This document shows positions 8,981 to 18,318 of a stretch of DNA of 64,000 bases, in pieces. A model generated the notes under the pieces. The model ran no database searches. It saw only the letters and a program-made list of their open reading frames with translations, and was not told where the DNA came from. Where the stretch lies: positions 2,914,001 to 2,978,000 of the forward strand of contig NZ_CP124747.1 of assembly GCF_041860085.1 (NCBI RefSeq). Direction: 5' to 3'. This DNA is from Schlesneria sp. DSM 10557. GTDB lineage: Bacteria; Planctomycetota; Planctomycetia; Planctomycetales; Planctomycetaceae. Each line of letters opens with the position of its first letter. Position 1 is the first letter of the stretch. A program made the translations under genes and the position numbers.

Positions 8981-10542
8981 AAACACTTCCATTGGCTAAA
9001 CACGCTCAGCATGAGCGGGCAAGAATACCTCAACGCAGTCGAACGGCGGCTGCCATTCGGCGGAGTACACATCGGTCCAGATAGGAATCCCCAGCACATC
9101 CAGGCGGGTTCCGTTCAAGTTGTCTGACCCCGTCAAACGGGATCCAAGATGAAACAAACGAAGAAAAAAACGTTTCCAAAACTGATTGATCAGGGACTGT
9201 CAAAAGGCAGCTCAACACCCGAAGGACAATTCCTGCGATACGCACGAGAAACCGAACCCAGCTTCGCTCGATCGTTACTGTCCCCGCCTGTGGCGAAAGA
9301 CCGTAAATTTTGACCTGAATACGAAAAATTCCTTACCTGCCCGACATTCTCGACTGCAAAAGTTTTCGTGAACCTCACATGCGAGCGCGATTGGGATTCG
9401 CTTCGATAGAAGTGTTCTCGACGAAAACGAGCCGGTGCCAGGCAAATCCAACTCGTGAAAACACGTTGAGTGATCGTCGAAAGCCTAAAGCGGAATGCAA
9501 GCAGAAAGCGTTCCGAACTGAAGAGCTAGAGGACGAAGAACTCAAGATGCCACAGCCCCCATTTCTTTGAACACCGAACTGCAACGGATACCGTCACAAC
9601 TCGAATTCCTGGGAACCGTCACGAACACGGGGACATCTTGCGAAGCGAGGTGACTCATTGGACAGGCCGTTGAGTCAGTGCCTTTCGGAAAGCACGTATC
9701 GACATTGGGATCATATCGAGCTTAAGAGTTATGTCAATTCAAGTCTTTTGCACAATTCCCCAATTTTCATCAGAGTTCTCCAATGAGATCGGAAATTCGC
9801 TGAAATTTCCCTCCTCGGCCCCTGACCGGCACCCTCCAAGGATGCCTTTTTTCGCTGCAAAACAGACCTGTTCAGCCCCTTCCGTCACCCTCTCCAATCC
9901 CCTCGTCACACCTCCCGCAAAACCGACGGAAACGACGAATTTTCACCCGCCACGCGCGCGTTGACACCTCCCTTTCACCCCGCATCGCACCATCGTGCCA
10001 ACTGAGCCGCACCTCCCTGGCCCCAAAATCGACTCCGCAGTCCCACCCTCGTCCGAGCAACAAACCCCCTCACACTTCGACCGGCTAAGCACAAAGCCGG
10101 GACAATCCGTCACACCAGCCGTTGCTGCACATCGTCTACTGATTGCGTTCGCTCAACTCCCAAGTCCTGTAGCGTGCCTCCGGTTCGAACGTGTCTGGAG
10201 CAAGAACCACGCGCTCATGTCCGCAGATGCAGACATCCTCCCCAAAGCAAAAAGACCGCAAGAGTCCTGAAACTTACCCAGAATACCGCTGGTCAACGGG
10301 GCCACCGAGACATTAGTCTGCACCGTGAATGCAGCCTCTCGTCTTCCCACCGAAACGAAACTGTCATTCATTCGGTCCGAGACCGGACTTCGCGGCAGTT
10401 CCTGACAGATCTTCCGTCAACTGGGCCAGCCCCCGCGCCCAACGCCGGATGGCTCTCCACACCGCCGCTCCCGTCCTCACCCGAGGCTGACTTGTCCACC
10501 CAGGATTGCGACTCGTTTGGAACTTACACCAGGAATAACACG
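8981..10542. other. Long intergenic region, no supported gene
   Basis: About 1.56 kb separates rho from the giant amidohydrolase gene, which run divergently. The region should contain both promoters. A weak hairpin with an imperfect GGCA-CCT stem followed by six T lies at 9828-9852 on the plus strand. Short frames such as 9379-9570 have no recognisable product. The frame of the downstream gene stays open back to 10,174, but that stretch looks non-coding and lacks a signal peptide. Confidence 0.5.
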
Positions 10543-13500
10543 TTGCGTTCCCTCCCCAATGCCTCGCTCTGCCGCTTCACTCAAGAATTTTTGATGCTGC
10601 TGATCACGCTGCTGATCGGTCTCAGCCGGGCCAGCGCCGACGACCATCAAGGCTATCAAATCCAGACATTTGCCATCCGTAACGCGCGCATCGTCACAGC
10701 ACCGGGGCAAGTCATTGAGAGTGGAACGATCCTTGTGGATCACGGCCGTATCGCCGCAGTGGGCCCCTCCGTTGAAATCCCCGGGGATGCCGACATCATC
10801 GAAGGGGAAGGGATGACAGTGTACCCCGGCTTCATCGATGCCGGGGCGACCGCCTTTCTGGACGACGTCAAACCAGTCCCCGTGGAAGGCCGACCATTCG
10901 ATACGTCCCGCTATGCCCTCGCCGGCATGCGCAGTGACAATCGCAGCGGATTGACTCCGGAATTCTCGGTCGCCGAACACCTGAAGCTGACACAAGAGGA
11001 TCTCGACAAGTACCGCCAGGCGGGTTTCGTCGCCGTCCACGTCCTGCCCAGTGGCCGCATCGCCAGCGGACAGGGAGCCGTCATCCGATTAGCTTCGCTG
11101 CCACGCCGTGAAGCGTTGCTGTCTCCCAGTTCGTTCGCCACGTTTCAGCTTTATGAACGAGGCGGCGACGAATACCCCTCGACCAACATGGGAATCCACG
11201 CCCACCTGCGACAGACATTCCTCGACGCCCAGCGACATCAGCGGCAGCAACGATTGTTCGCCGGGAACGCTCCGGGCATCGACCGCCCTGCCTCGGACCC
11301 CGCGCTCGATGCCTTCAACGCGATTCGCTCGGGGCAGACTCGATCGCTGTTCCTCGCCGATATCCGCGATGACCATGATCGGGCCCTGAACTTCGCTGCC
11401 GAACATCAGCTTCGCATCGCCATCTGGGGAGGGAACGAAGCCCATCGATTGGTCGACCGCTTGAAGGCGACTCAGACCGACCTGATTCTTCACGTCGACT
11501 TTGGGGATGAGCCCAAGTCCGATACCGCCAAGTCCGCCGAAGACGAATACGCCGATCTCCCCGAGTCACCACAGGTCACCGCGTACAAGCGTGAACTCTG
11601 GAAACAGCGGATCGCAGGACTGGCCAAACTGCATCAGGCGGGCGTCCGTTTCGGCATTTCCTCCCGCGACGGAAAGTCACCCGAAAGCCTGCTGAAAGGT
11701 CTCCGTCAGGCGATGGCGAACGGTCTTTCATCGGACGGGGCCCTCGCCGCCCTCACCACGCAGCCCGCAGCGATCCTCGGCCTTGACCGGGAACTGGGGA
11801 CGATCGCCGCCGGCCGCCCCGCCTACTTCATCGCCCTGACGGGCTCTTTCGATAACGACCAGTCGAAAGTCAAACACGTGGTCATCGGCGGGCAGAGATA
11901 CGAATACCATAAGGACGCCAAAGCCGCCCCCCCGACCAAGGCCACCGAGTCCCCCACGTTACAGGTTGCCGGAAAATGGGCCGTCGAGATCGCCTCGACC
12001 GACACCAAGGTTCGTGGAGATCTGGAACTGACTCAGTCGGAAGGCAAGCTCTCCGGCCGGTTCGTCTGCGAGCAAGGGGATGGACGCATCACATCCGGAT
12101 CGATCACCAAAGACGGGCTCGAGTTCGTCGTCTCGATCGGAGCCGGTGATTCCTCCGTCAGCCTGAAGTTCGAATCCACCAGCCCCGCCAGTCCCGCCAG
12201 CCCCGCCGACGCCAATCCCAACGAAACGACCCCTTCGGCTGACCCGGTGACCGACAGCCTGCGCCCCCGGCAATTGCAGGGAACAATCAAATCCCCCTTC
12301 GGGGCCCCCACGACCTGGACAGCCACCCGTATCGAGGCCCCTGCGGTGTCCCGGCCGGACGTGCAGCTTTCAGGAATCGATACCAGCGACGATCCTGCGG
12401 ATTCCGAGGCGAAGGAAACCGCCACCGGTGCCAGTGCGCTGGCGCCCGCCAACAATACGGTCACCCCTGCGGCGGCTTCGTCACCGACCCCGGCCAGCCC
12501 CCACGAACAGCCGATCGAAACACCCGCTCACCGCACGGCACGGCCACTGGTTACCGGTGGAAATATCCTGATCAAGGATGGAACCATCCTCACAGGTACC
12601 GGGCTGACACTCCCCCGCACTTCGATCCTGATCAAGCAGGGAATGATTGTCGCCATCGGCGAAGACCTGCAGCCGGAACCGGGGATCACCATCATCGATG
12701 CCACCGGGCGCTTCGTCATGCCGGGGATTATCGATACCCACAGCCACATCATGATTTCCAACGGCATGGCGGGAATCAACGAAGCGACCGCGTCGATCGT
12801 CTGCGAGGTTCGCGTCCGTGACGTCATCTACACCGCAGATGCAAGCGAATACCGAGCCCTGGCTGGCGGCGTCACCACCGCTCGTTTGCTGCACGGTTCC
12901 GCCAACTGCATCGGCGGACAGGACGCCGTCGTCCAGCTCAAACACGGTACCACCGTCGAGGAACACCTCTATCCCTACGCCAACTCAGGCGTGAAATTCG
13001 CCCTGGGTGAGAACGTCAAATATCGCGGCGGCCGCTTCCCCAACACGCGACTCGGCGTCGAAGCGACACTCAACCGCGCCTTCCTTGAAGCACTCGACTA
13101 TCGCCGCGTCTGGCTGGAGCATGAACAGGCCAAACGCCGAGCAGGAGGTGCCGCCGATCAATTGCTCGAACCACGCCGGGACCTGCGGCTGGAAGCACTG
13201 GTCGACCTTCTGGACCATCAGAAGTTCATCCACTCACACTGCTATCGCGCCGACGAAATCCTGATGCTGCTACGCGTGGCCGAGAACCACGGTATCCGAG
13301 TCCGCTCGCTGCAGCACGTGCTCGAAGGCTACAAAGTCGCTCCCGAGATCGTAACGCACGGGGCCAGTTGCAGCACGTTCGCCGACTGGTGGGCTTATAA
13401 AGTCGAAGCGTTCGACGCTGTCCCCCATAATGCGGCCCTGCTCCATGAAGCGGGTGCGAACGTCGTCATCAAGAGTGATGACTGGGAACTGATCCGTCAT

Positions 13501-15072
13501 CTTTACGTCGAAGCGGCGAAGACCGTCCGTTACGGCAACATGCCGCCTGACGTCGCCCTGCAGGCGATCACACTTAATCCGGCCCGGGAACTCGGCCTGT
13601 CCGACCGACTCGGCTCAATCGAAGTCGGCAAACAGGCTGACATTGCCATTTTCAGTGGGCACCCCTTGAGCGGTTTCTCTCGCTGTGAACAAACCCTGAT
13701 CGCCGGAGAACCCTACTTCACACGTGAAAAACAGCCAAGTGTCATGAGTCCCGCAGCGGTCCAGCGTTCCGCCAAACCTCCTGAACTGGTCCTGCCGAAA
13801 CCGGAAGAGCGAGTCGGCAAGATCGACCTCTCCGCCGCCACCGCCCCCCGGTTCGCCATCGTCGGAGCGACGTTGCACCCCGTGGATGCTGCGGACATCC
13901 CCGATGGAGTGGTGATCGTCGATCAGGGAAAAATTGTCGAACTGGGTGCGGGTCTGCCCGTCCCTGACGGAATTCCCGTCCTCCAGGCCACCGGCCTGCA
14001 TGTGTATCCCGGACTGATTGACGCCGGAACCTCCGTGGGGCTGATCGAAATCGGCAAAGTCCGCGAAACGAGCGACCTCAGCGAGATTGGGCGTTTCCAG
14101 GGCGACCTGCGTGCCGGGATTGCCATTAATCCCGATTCAGAACTGATCCCCGTCGCGCGGACCGGAGGAATCACGAATACGTTGTGCCTGCCTGCGGGAG
14201 GAGCCAACATGACCTCCCACGGCCGGGCTTATGGAGCCATCATTCCGGGTCGCACGTCGCTCGTCCAACTGGCGGGCTGGACCATGCCAGAGATGGTTCT
14301 CGACATGGAATCAGGCCTGCAACTGCTGTGGCCTCACGGCGACAACCGTAAACAGGCCATCGAAGACCTGTCGAACCACCTGAAAGCCGCGCGACTCTAC
14401 GACAGTGTCCGAAGTGAACCTGCCTCGACCGACAGTGCCCCATCAACCAGAGCCAATCCACCCAAGCTGCTGGTGGATCCCCGCTTCGAAGCGCTTCGCC
14501 CGTTCGTACGAGGAGAGAAGACGATCTACATCGAAGCAGAAACAAAGCAGGAGATCACCGAAGCCCTGCACTTCGCCCGCAAAGAAAAACTCAAAATCGT
14601 TCTCTGCGGTGTCACCGATGGCTGGAAAGTCGCCGACAAGATCAAAGAAGCGAATGTTCCCGTCATCGTCGGCCCCGTGATGCGAAAACCGATCGACGAC
14701 TTCGATCCCTTCGACGCTCCTTACGCGAACGCAGGCCGACTGTACGAGGCAGGAGTGAAACTCTGCTTCCGTTCTGACACGGCCTCAAACAGCCGTAACG
14801 CTCCGTTTGAAGCTGCGATGGCCGTCGCCTACGGCCTGCCAGAAGCCGAAGCTCTGAAAGGCGTCACACTGAGCTCTGCCGAGATTCTCGGTGCCGCTGA
14901 CAAGCTCGGGTCGCTCACGGCGGGAAAACAGGCGAACCTGCTGATCACCGACGGTTCTCCTCTGCAGCAGACAACGCAAATCAAAGGAATCCTGATCCAG
15001 GGCCAGCCCTACCAACCCGAAAGCCGCCAGACCCGCTTCTACGAAAAATACCGGGCCCGGCTGAACAAGTAA
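10543..15072 (+). CDS. Giant secreted protein with three amidohydrolase modules
   Basis: About 1509 residues. TTG at 10,543 is preferred because AGGA lies upstream and a signal peptide (hydrophobic LMLLITLLIGLSRASA) follows; ATG 10,594 is the alternative. Three imidazolonepropionase-like amidohydrolase modules follow each other. Each begins with a small beta region (NARIVTAPGQ, GTILTGTGL, ATLHPVDAA) and ends with a GKQADI/GKQANL-type strand. Only the middle module keeps metal ligands: H733-x-H735 in DTHSHI, then HSHCYRAD, LQHVLEG and KSDDWE. The outer two read PGFIDAGAT and PGLIDAGTS, so they lack HxH. A beta-rich domain and an acidic Ala/Pro linker sit between modules 1 and 2. The substrate is unknown; a hydrolase for a cyclic amide or peptide-like compound in the periplasm is likely. 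Confidence 0.85.
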   Translation: MRSLPNASLCRFTQEFLMLLITLLIGLSRASADDHQGYQIQTFAIRNARIVTAPGQVIESGTILVDHGRIAAVGPSVEIPGDADIIEGEGMTVYPGFIDAGATAFLDDVKPVPVEGRPFDTSRYALAGMRSDNRSGLTPEFSVAEHLKLTQEDLDKYRQAGFVAVHVLPSGRIASGQGAVIRLASLPRREALLSPSSFATFQLYERGGDEYPSTNMGIHAHLRQTFLDAQRHQRQQRLFAGNAPGIDRPASDPALDAFNAIRSGQTRSLFLADIRDDHDRALNFAAEHQLRIAIWGGNEAHRLVDRLKATQTDLILHVDFGDEPKSDTAKSAEDEYADLPESPQVTAYKRELWKQRIAGLAKLHQAGVRFGISSRDGKSPESLLKGLRQAMANGLSSDGALAALTTQPAAILGLDRELGTIAAGRPAYFIALTGSFDNDQSKVKHVVIGGQRYEYHKDAKAAPPTKATESPTLQVAGKWAVEIASTDTKVRGDLELTQSEGKLSGRFVCEQGDGRITSGSITKDGLEFVVSIGAGDSSVSLKFESTSPASPASPADANPNETTPSADPVTDSLRPRQLQGTIKSPFGAPTTWTATRIEAPAVSRPDVQLSGIDTSDDPADSEAKETATGASALAPANNTVTPAAASSPTPASPHEQPIETPAHRTARPLVTGGNILIKDGTILTGTGLTLPRTSILIKQGMIVAIGEDLQPEPGITIIDATGRFVMPGIIDTHSHIMISNGMAGINEATASIVCEVRVRDVIYTADASEYRALAGGVTTARLLHGSANCIGGQDAVVQLKHGTTVEEHLYPYANSGVKFALGENVKYRGGRFPNTRLGVEATLNRAFLEALDYRRVWLEHEQAKRRAGGAADQLLEPRRDLRLEALVDLLDHQKFIHSHCYRADEILMLLRVAENHGIRVRSLQHVLEGYKVAPEIVTHGASCSTFADWWAYKVEAFDAVPHNAALLHEAGANVVIKSDDWELIRHLYVEAAKTVRYGNMPPDVALQAITLNPARELGLSDRLGSIEVGKQADIAIFSGHPLSGFSRCEQTLIAGEPYFTREKQPSVMSPAAVQRSAKPPELVLPKPEERVGKIDLSAATAPRFAIVGATLHPVDAADIPDGVVIVDQGKIVELGAGLPVPDGIPVLQATGLHVYPGLIDAGTSVGLIEIGKVRETSDLSEIGRFQGDLRAGIAINPDSELIPVARTGGITNTLCLPAGGANMTSHGRAYGAIIPGRTSLVQLAGWTMPEMVLDMESGLQLLWPHGDNRKQAIEDLSNHLKAARLYDSVRSEPASTDSAPSTRANPPKLLVDPRFEALRPFVRGEKTIYIEAETKQEITEALHFARKEKLKIVLCGVTDGWKVADKIKEANVPVIVGPVMRKPIDDFDPFDAPYANAGRLYEAGVKLCFRSDTASNSRNAPFEAAMAVAYGLPEAEALKGVTLSSAEILGAADKLGSLTAGKQANLLITDGSPLQQTTQIKGILIQGQPYQPESRQTRFYEKYRARLNK

Positions 15073-15395
15073 TTCGCCTCGCATCACTCACCGTATAAGG
15101 TCCTCTCCGACCCAAGCGACGTGAGAAACCCATGCAGCAATCCATCGGAGCGAGAATCAAGCCGGTTCACGCTCCGATGGACGCCTCAGCGACTCCAGCC
15201 CCGCTCCTCCAGCCCCCGGACTCTTCAGAGCAGCGCGTAACGCGATTCGGGCCAGCGCGGTGCAGCGCGAGTCGAGCCGTGCACCACCGGCAGGTCCGAA
15301 ACCCGGCATCGCCAGCCCCGCCGGTTCCGGAATAATTCCCCCCCCACCAGTCTTGCAGTGCCGCCATCCCCACGCCACAATCCCACACTCCACCC
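15073..15395. other. Intergenic region upstream of tRNA-Leu
   Basis: The 323 bp between the amidohydrolase gene and the tRNA must contain the tRNA promoter. An open frame at 15,132-15,335 is Pro/Ala/Ser-rich and has no recognisable product. I see no clear terminator. Confidence 0.45.
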
Positions 15396-15481
15396 GGCCG
15401 AGTGGCGAAACAGGCAGACGCACAGGACTTAAAATCCTGTGGGACGAAAGTCCCGTGCGGGTTCGAGCCCCGCCTCGGCTA
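15396..15481 (+). tRNA. tRNA-Leu, anticodon UAA
   Basis: A cloverleaf can be drawn with the acceptor stem GGCCGAG/CUCGGCU (a G-U pair at position 1-72) and discriminator A. The D-arm GGCGAAACAGGCAGACGC is typical of leucine tRNAs. The anticodon stem-loop is CAGGA-CUUAAAA-UCCUG, giving anticodon UAA, and there is a long variable arm GGGACGAAAGUCCC. The T-arm is GCGGG-UUCGAGC-CCCGC. CCA is not encoded. The 3' half, from the anticodon stem onward, is repeated exactly at 31,111, marking the integration site of the element that follows. The gene is intact on this side, so the host tRNA stays functional. Confidence 0.97.
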
Positions 15482-15495
15482 ATAACTTACGGCGA
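15426..15495 (+). repeat. attL: left attachment repeat of the integrative element
   Basis: The 58 bp at 15,426-15,483, covering the 3' part of tRNA-Leu(UAA), are identical to 31,111-31,168. After one mismatch a further 11 bp match (15,485-15,495 with 31,170-31,180). This is the usual footprint of a tyrosine integrase acting on a tRNA gene. The crossover lies somewhere in the identical part, most likely in the anticodon or T-arm region. Confidence 0.93.
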
Positions 15496-15551
15496 ATTGA
15501 AAGACGGCGAAAAACCCTGATCCATGTATAATCCATGATTGCAATCCGAAA

Positions 15552-16709
15552 TCAGCCGGTCTCGCCCGACCTGAGATTGGGCGGGACGAAAAGGTTGTCC
15601 ACTGGCTTTTTCAACCGCCTCGCCATGTTCACGTAACCTTTGGTCGTTTCTAGCGACTTGTGCTGCATCAGTGCCTGCAACTGGAACAGGTCCATTTCAT
15701 CGCCGTTCATCGTGGCGAACCCTCGCCTGATGTCGTGGAATCCGTACCACTTGCCGCCCTTCCCCCCTTTCGGGAGTGGCGTTCCGTCTGCCAGGGTTGC
15801 CGCCGCCTGAATCGCTTGGAACGTCGGCCACAGCTCCCGTCGATTCTTGTTCCACGGGAAGACGTGAGTATCGAACGACCCCGACACGAGTTCTAATTGC
15901 GCCGCGACCACGGGGTGAAGTGGGATTCTCTCCTCACGCTTCCCTTTGTTTCCGACCACCTCCGCCTGAATTGTGATCGTCCGTTCCTTAAGGTCGATAT
16001 CCTCCCATCTCAGCGAGAGTAATTGACCGATGCGCCAGCCCGTCATGTAGCCCGTCACCAGCAAGGCTTTCCACCAATCCGGTGCGTTCACATTAGGAAT
16101 GTCGCTGGGAATCTTCGCGTCCTTACATGCCTGAAAGATCGCTGCGAAGTGGTCAGGAGGAATGTAGGTTGGAATCTTCTTCGGTTGCTTCAGGAATCGG
16201 ATCTTTGGTTTCTTGGTGATCATCCCCCATTCCTCGGCGATATTCATCACCAGGCGAATGTATCGCAGATCCTTATTCACGGTGGCGGGTGAGAGCTTCT
16301 CACCGTCCAGCCCCGGATCTTTCAAACGGTTCGCAATGAACTTGTCGACGAACTCCGTCGTGATGGACGCAACCAATACCGGCTTGGCCACACGCTCGAA
16401 TGCGTCCAGAGACTGACAAATAGCGGATTGAGACATCGCCTCGAATCGTGACGCCACTTTCTCCATGTACCGAGCCCGAAACGCCTTCCAGGTCGTTTTC
16501 CCTTTTGGCTTGTACGTTCCCGTCACCAGCTGGGAATGGATCGTGTCGGCCAGCTTGTTCGCGGCCGTCTTTCCGATCTTGCCAGGCCCGCAGGACTTCG
16601 TACGTAGAATTCCCTCCGGGTCGTAGTGGGAGACGTACCAGGATGCCTTCTCCGCACCCTTTGCCTCAACCTGTTTCTTCAGTTGATGAACCCAAGCCCG
16701 TTTATCCAC
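15552..16709 (-). CDS. int: Tyrosine recombinase / integrase of the element
   Basis: The protein has an arm-type N-terminal domain (WYVSHYDPEG...SCGPG), a core-binding domain and a catalytic domain. Numbered from the GTG at 16,709, the catalytic set is complete: R226 (GWRIGQLL), K255, H325 and R328 (FHDIRR), H350 (MQHKS) and Y359 (TTKGYVNM). It should carry out integration and excision at tRNA-Leu(UAA). The gene lies 56 bp inside attL and points towards it. An upstream in-frame ATG at 16,841 would overlap the Fic gene by 88 bp. GTG 16,709 removes that overlap, has GCGGGG upstream and gives a normal length of 385 residues. Confidence 0.95.
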   Translation of the reverse strand: MDKRAWVHQLKKQVEAKGAEKASWYVSHYDPEGILRTKSCGPGKIGKTAANKLADTIHSQLVTGTYKPKGKTTWKAFRARYMEKVASRFEAMSQSAICQSLDAFERVAKPVLVASITTEFVDKFIANRLKDPGLDGEKLSPATVNKDLRYIRLVMNIAEEWGMITKKPKIRFLKQPKKIPTYIPPDHFAAIFQACKDAKIPSDIPNVNAPDWWKALLVTGYMTGWRIGQLLSLRWEDIDLKERTITIQAEVVGNKGKREERIPLHPVVAAQLELVSGSFDTHVFPWNKNRRELWPTFQAIQAAATLADGTPLPKGGKGGKWYGFHDIRRGFATMNGDEMDLFQLQALMQHKSLETTKGYVNMARRLKKPVDNLFVPPNLRSGETG

Positions 16710-16753
16710 GAGCAGTGCCCCGCAAAACAGTGGACGATTTCCCGTCACGCACT

Positions 16754-17380
16754 CTACCGCTTGATCGATCGCAACTGCTGTTCGAGTAATCGATTCAACA
16801 GGGACTCCATTTCGCTTACGTCCACGTCTCCTCGTTGCCATGCGGCATCTGCTGCATCCAGCGCTGCGTAGTAGGGTTGCTTTGCTCCAACAATAAGCTC
16901 GGGGACGGTGGGAGAGCCTGGCAGCTCGGTTTGAAGCCCAATGGAAAGCGCCAAATAGGACACCGCTCTCGATGTTCTTCCATTCCCGTCACCGAACGGA
17001 TGGATCCAGTTCAGTCGCCACATCAAATACGCGGAAACGTGAAAAGGAGAATCAATCTTTGAGTTCGCGTATTCGCACATTTCATACACGAGTTGCGGAA
17101 CGTCCTCCGGAGGAGGCGGCGAATGCGGCGTATTGGTGATTGAGACAGGATGCTGTCGAAAACGTCCAGCAGATGACCAGATTCCCTTTGTTGCAAACCA
17201 TTGAAGATCTTTAACAAGCTCAGGCGTTAAATTGAACCGCCAGTTTGATTCTCTAATCAGACGAAGGACTTCGTCAAATTGACGAAGTCCATTCTGAGCT
17301 TCAAGAAACGCGACTTCATTTGGATCGTCAATCAACTGAACATGCGTTGTCGGATTGGCCAGTGCAGTGCTTCGTCTCAC
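16754..17380 (-). CDS. Fic-domain protein, probable AMPylating toxin
   Basis: The 208-residue protein carries the complete Fic active-site motif HPFGDGNGRTSR (residues 127-138), with the catalytic His and the Asp, Asn and Arg needed for ATP binding. Fic enzymes transfer AMP or another nucleotide moiety to target proteins; bacterial toxins of this type often modify topoisomerases, but the target here cannot be told. No inhibitory helix is seen within the protein. Instead, the small upstream gene overlapping it by 53 bp carries an SFAYGN motif like separate Fic antitoxins. GTG at 17,380 is the likely start. The next gene downstream is the integrase. Confidence 0.92.
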   Translation of the reverse strand: MRRSTALANPTTHVQLIDDPNEVAFLEAQNGLRQFDEVLRLIRESNWRFNLTPELVKDLQWFATKGIWSSAGRFRQHPVSITNTPHSPPPPEDVPQLVYEMCEYANSKIDSPFHVSAYLMWRLNWIHPFGDGNGRTSRAVSYLALSIGLQTELPGSPTVPELIVGAKQPYYAALDAADAAWQRGDVDVSEMESLLNRLLEQQLRSIKR

Positions 17381-17552
17381 GATGTGTTTGGCCCTTCAGA
17401 ATCTGAGATGCGCGTACCACAGTTTCGCGGGTGATATTCTCATTTTCAAAATGCGTGTTGCCGTAGGCGAAACTTTGGCGCTGGGTTTCTCTTTCTTCGT
17501 CTGACATCTTGATTTTGCGAGCAGCGGCGATGAGTTCTTCGAGCATAGTCAT
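17328..17552 (-). CDS. Putative Fic antitoxin (VbhA/FicA-like)
   Basis: The 74-residue protein contains EERETQRQSFAYGNTHFEN followed by a helix beginning ITRETV. This matches the pattern of small antitoxins encoded directly before Fic proteins, in which an inhibitory helix (S/T-x-x-x-E/G-N/G) blocks ATP binding by Fic. SFAYGN would be that motif. The gene overlaps the Fic start by 53 bp out of frame, and its own start forms an ATGA overlap with the preceding small gene. The function is inferred from the motif and gene order; the C-terminal 20 or so residues lie in the overlap and look unconserved. Confidence 0.75.
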   Translation of the reverse strand: MTMLEELIAAARKIKMSDEERETQRQSFAYGNTHFENENITRETVVRASQILKGQTHRETKHCTGQSDNACSVD

Positions 17553-17776
17553 TTCAAGTCCCTTCCAGACTTAGGGGTATCCCAATCCCTTGGGGCCGAG
17601 TTGTTCGGCAAATTCCTTTTTCTGTCAACATCAGATGTTGATCGGCGATTCGCAGTGCAGTTGTCGAGTTCGTCTGGAATGAGCCCTACAACCGCTGCCG
17701 ACAATGCCTTCCCTGGCCACAATAATTCTACACATGACTTCCTCACAAATGCACTACCGCCATTTTTTTTTGACAT
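17549..17776 (-). CDS. Small unknown protein upstream of the Fic antitoxin
   Basis: The 75-codon frame begins with ATG directly after a TGA (TGAATG) and ends in an ATGA overlap with the antitoxin gene. Both features suggest translational coupling. The sequence is polar with no recognisable domain and starts with a run of nine A. Just upstream, 17,777-17,920 holds a 47-residue frame opening with TTG and ending in KRVKKRSEEENFT; it may be another tiny gene or a pseudogene piece. The surroundings are more AT-rich than the rest of the element. I am not sure either is expressed. Confidence 0.4.
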   Translation of the reverse strand: MSKKNGGSAFVRKSCVELLWPGKALSAAVVGLIPDELDNCTANRRSTSDVDRKRNLPNNSAPRDWDTPKSGRDLK

Positions 17777-17944
17777 TCAGGTAAAATTTTCTTCTTCTGA
17801 CCGTTTTTTCACCCGTTTAAAGGCTTCTTGTCTAGATGCCATCGAGACAACAAACGGAGGCGGGGCACCCACACCCTCGCGCTCCGTCGTGCTCGATTCT
17901 GAATTGCTGCAATTTTTCAAAGATCAGTTCCGGCCATCAGGTCG

Positions 17945-18091
17945 TCACTCGTCGTTCAGCTTTTCCATGATCCATTCAACGCCGTCGGGGTCGTCATCTT
18001 CAAGCTTCTTTAGTTCCTCGACGATCAGCTTCAGGATCCGATGCCGTTCGACCTGCTGTGCCAGGGATGCTTCGACTTCTTCAATGGTCAC
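17945..18091 (-). CDS. Small acidic helical protein of unknown function
   Basis: GTG at 18,091 overlaps the stop of the upstream gene as GTGA. This makes it a better start than the ATG at 18,136, which lies within the upstream gene. The 48-residue product is rich in Glu and Asp (LKKLEDDDPDGVEWIMEKL) and predicted to be helical. It resembles no family I know. It is part of the overlapping leftward chain of small element genes. Confidence 0.6.
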   Translation of the reverse strand: MTIEEVEASLAQQVERHRILKLIVEELKKLEDDDPDGVEWIMEKLNDE

Positions 18092-18318
18092 GCTACAGCC
18101 TCCTCTGTCGCTTCCAGTTCTGTTGGGACGTTGCACAGACGGCCATAAACAGAGACGCTACCAGTCTTGTTCTTGCACGCCTCGCGGATTGCCTCCATGA
18201 GAATTTCAGCTTCGTAGATCACACGACGATTCTTGATGACGATAAACCGCCCCAGCGGCTTCGGTGGCGTTGATGGTGGCTTCGCCTTGTTCGGCGTTTT
18301 CCGTGGTACAGTCTTCAC
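18088..18318 (-). CDS. Small unknown element protein
   Basis: The 76-residue protein starts at a GTG that overlaps the upstream stop codon (GTGA) and ends in a GTGA overlap with the next gene. The N-terminus is basic and Pro-rich (KTPNKAKPPSTPPKP) and is followed by a beta-strand-like segment (RFIVIKNRRVIYEA). Its last residues, EEAVA, repeat those of the protein encoded immediately upstream, which may indicate a local duplication. No function can be assigned. Confidence 0.65.
   Translation of the reverse strand: MKTVPRKTPNKAKPPSTPPKPLGRFIVIKNRRVIYEAEILMEAIREACKNKTGSVSVYGRLCNVPTELEATEEAVA

Noticed and set aside
10174-10542. N-terminal extension of the giant amidohydrolase frame
   Set aside because: The frame is open but the translated sequence is low-quality, has no signal peptide at its start and no ribosome-binding site; a TTG with AGGA and a signal peptide follows at 10,543.
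17777-17920. 47-codon frame upstream of the small gene before the Fic antitoxin
   Set aside because: It has only a TTG start with no good ribosome-binding site; mentioned under the neighbouring gene but not listed separately.
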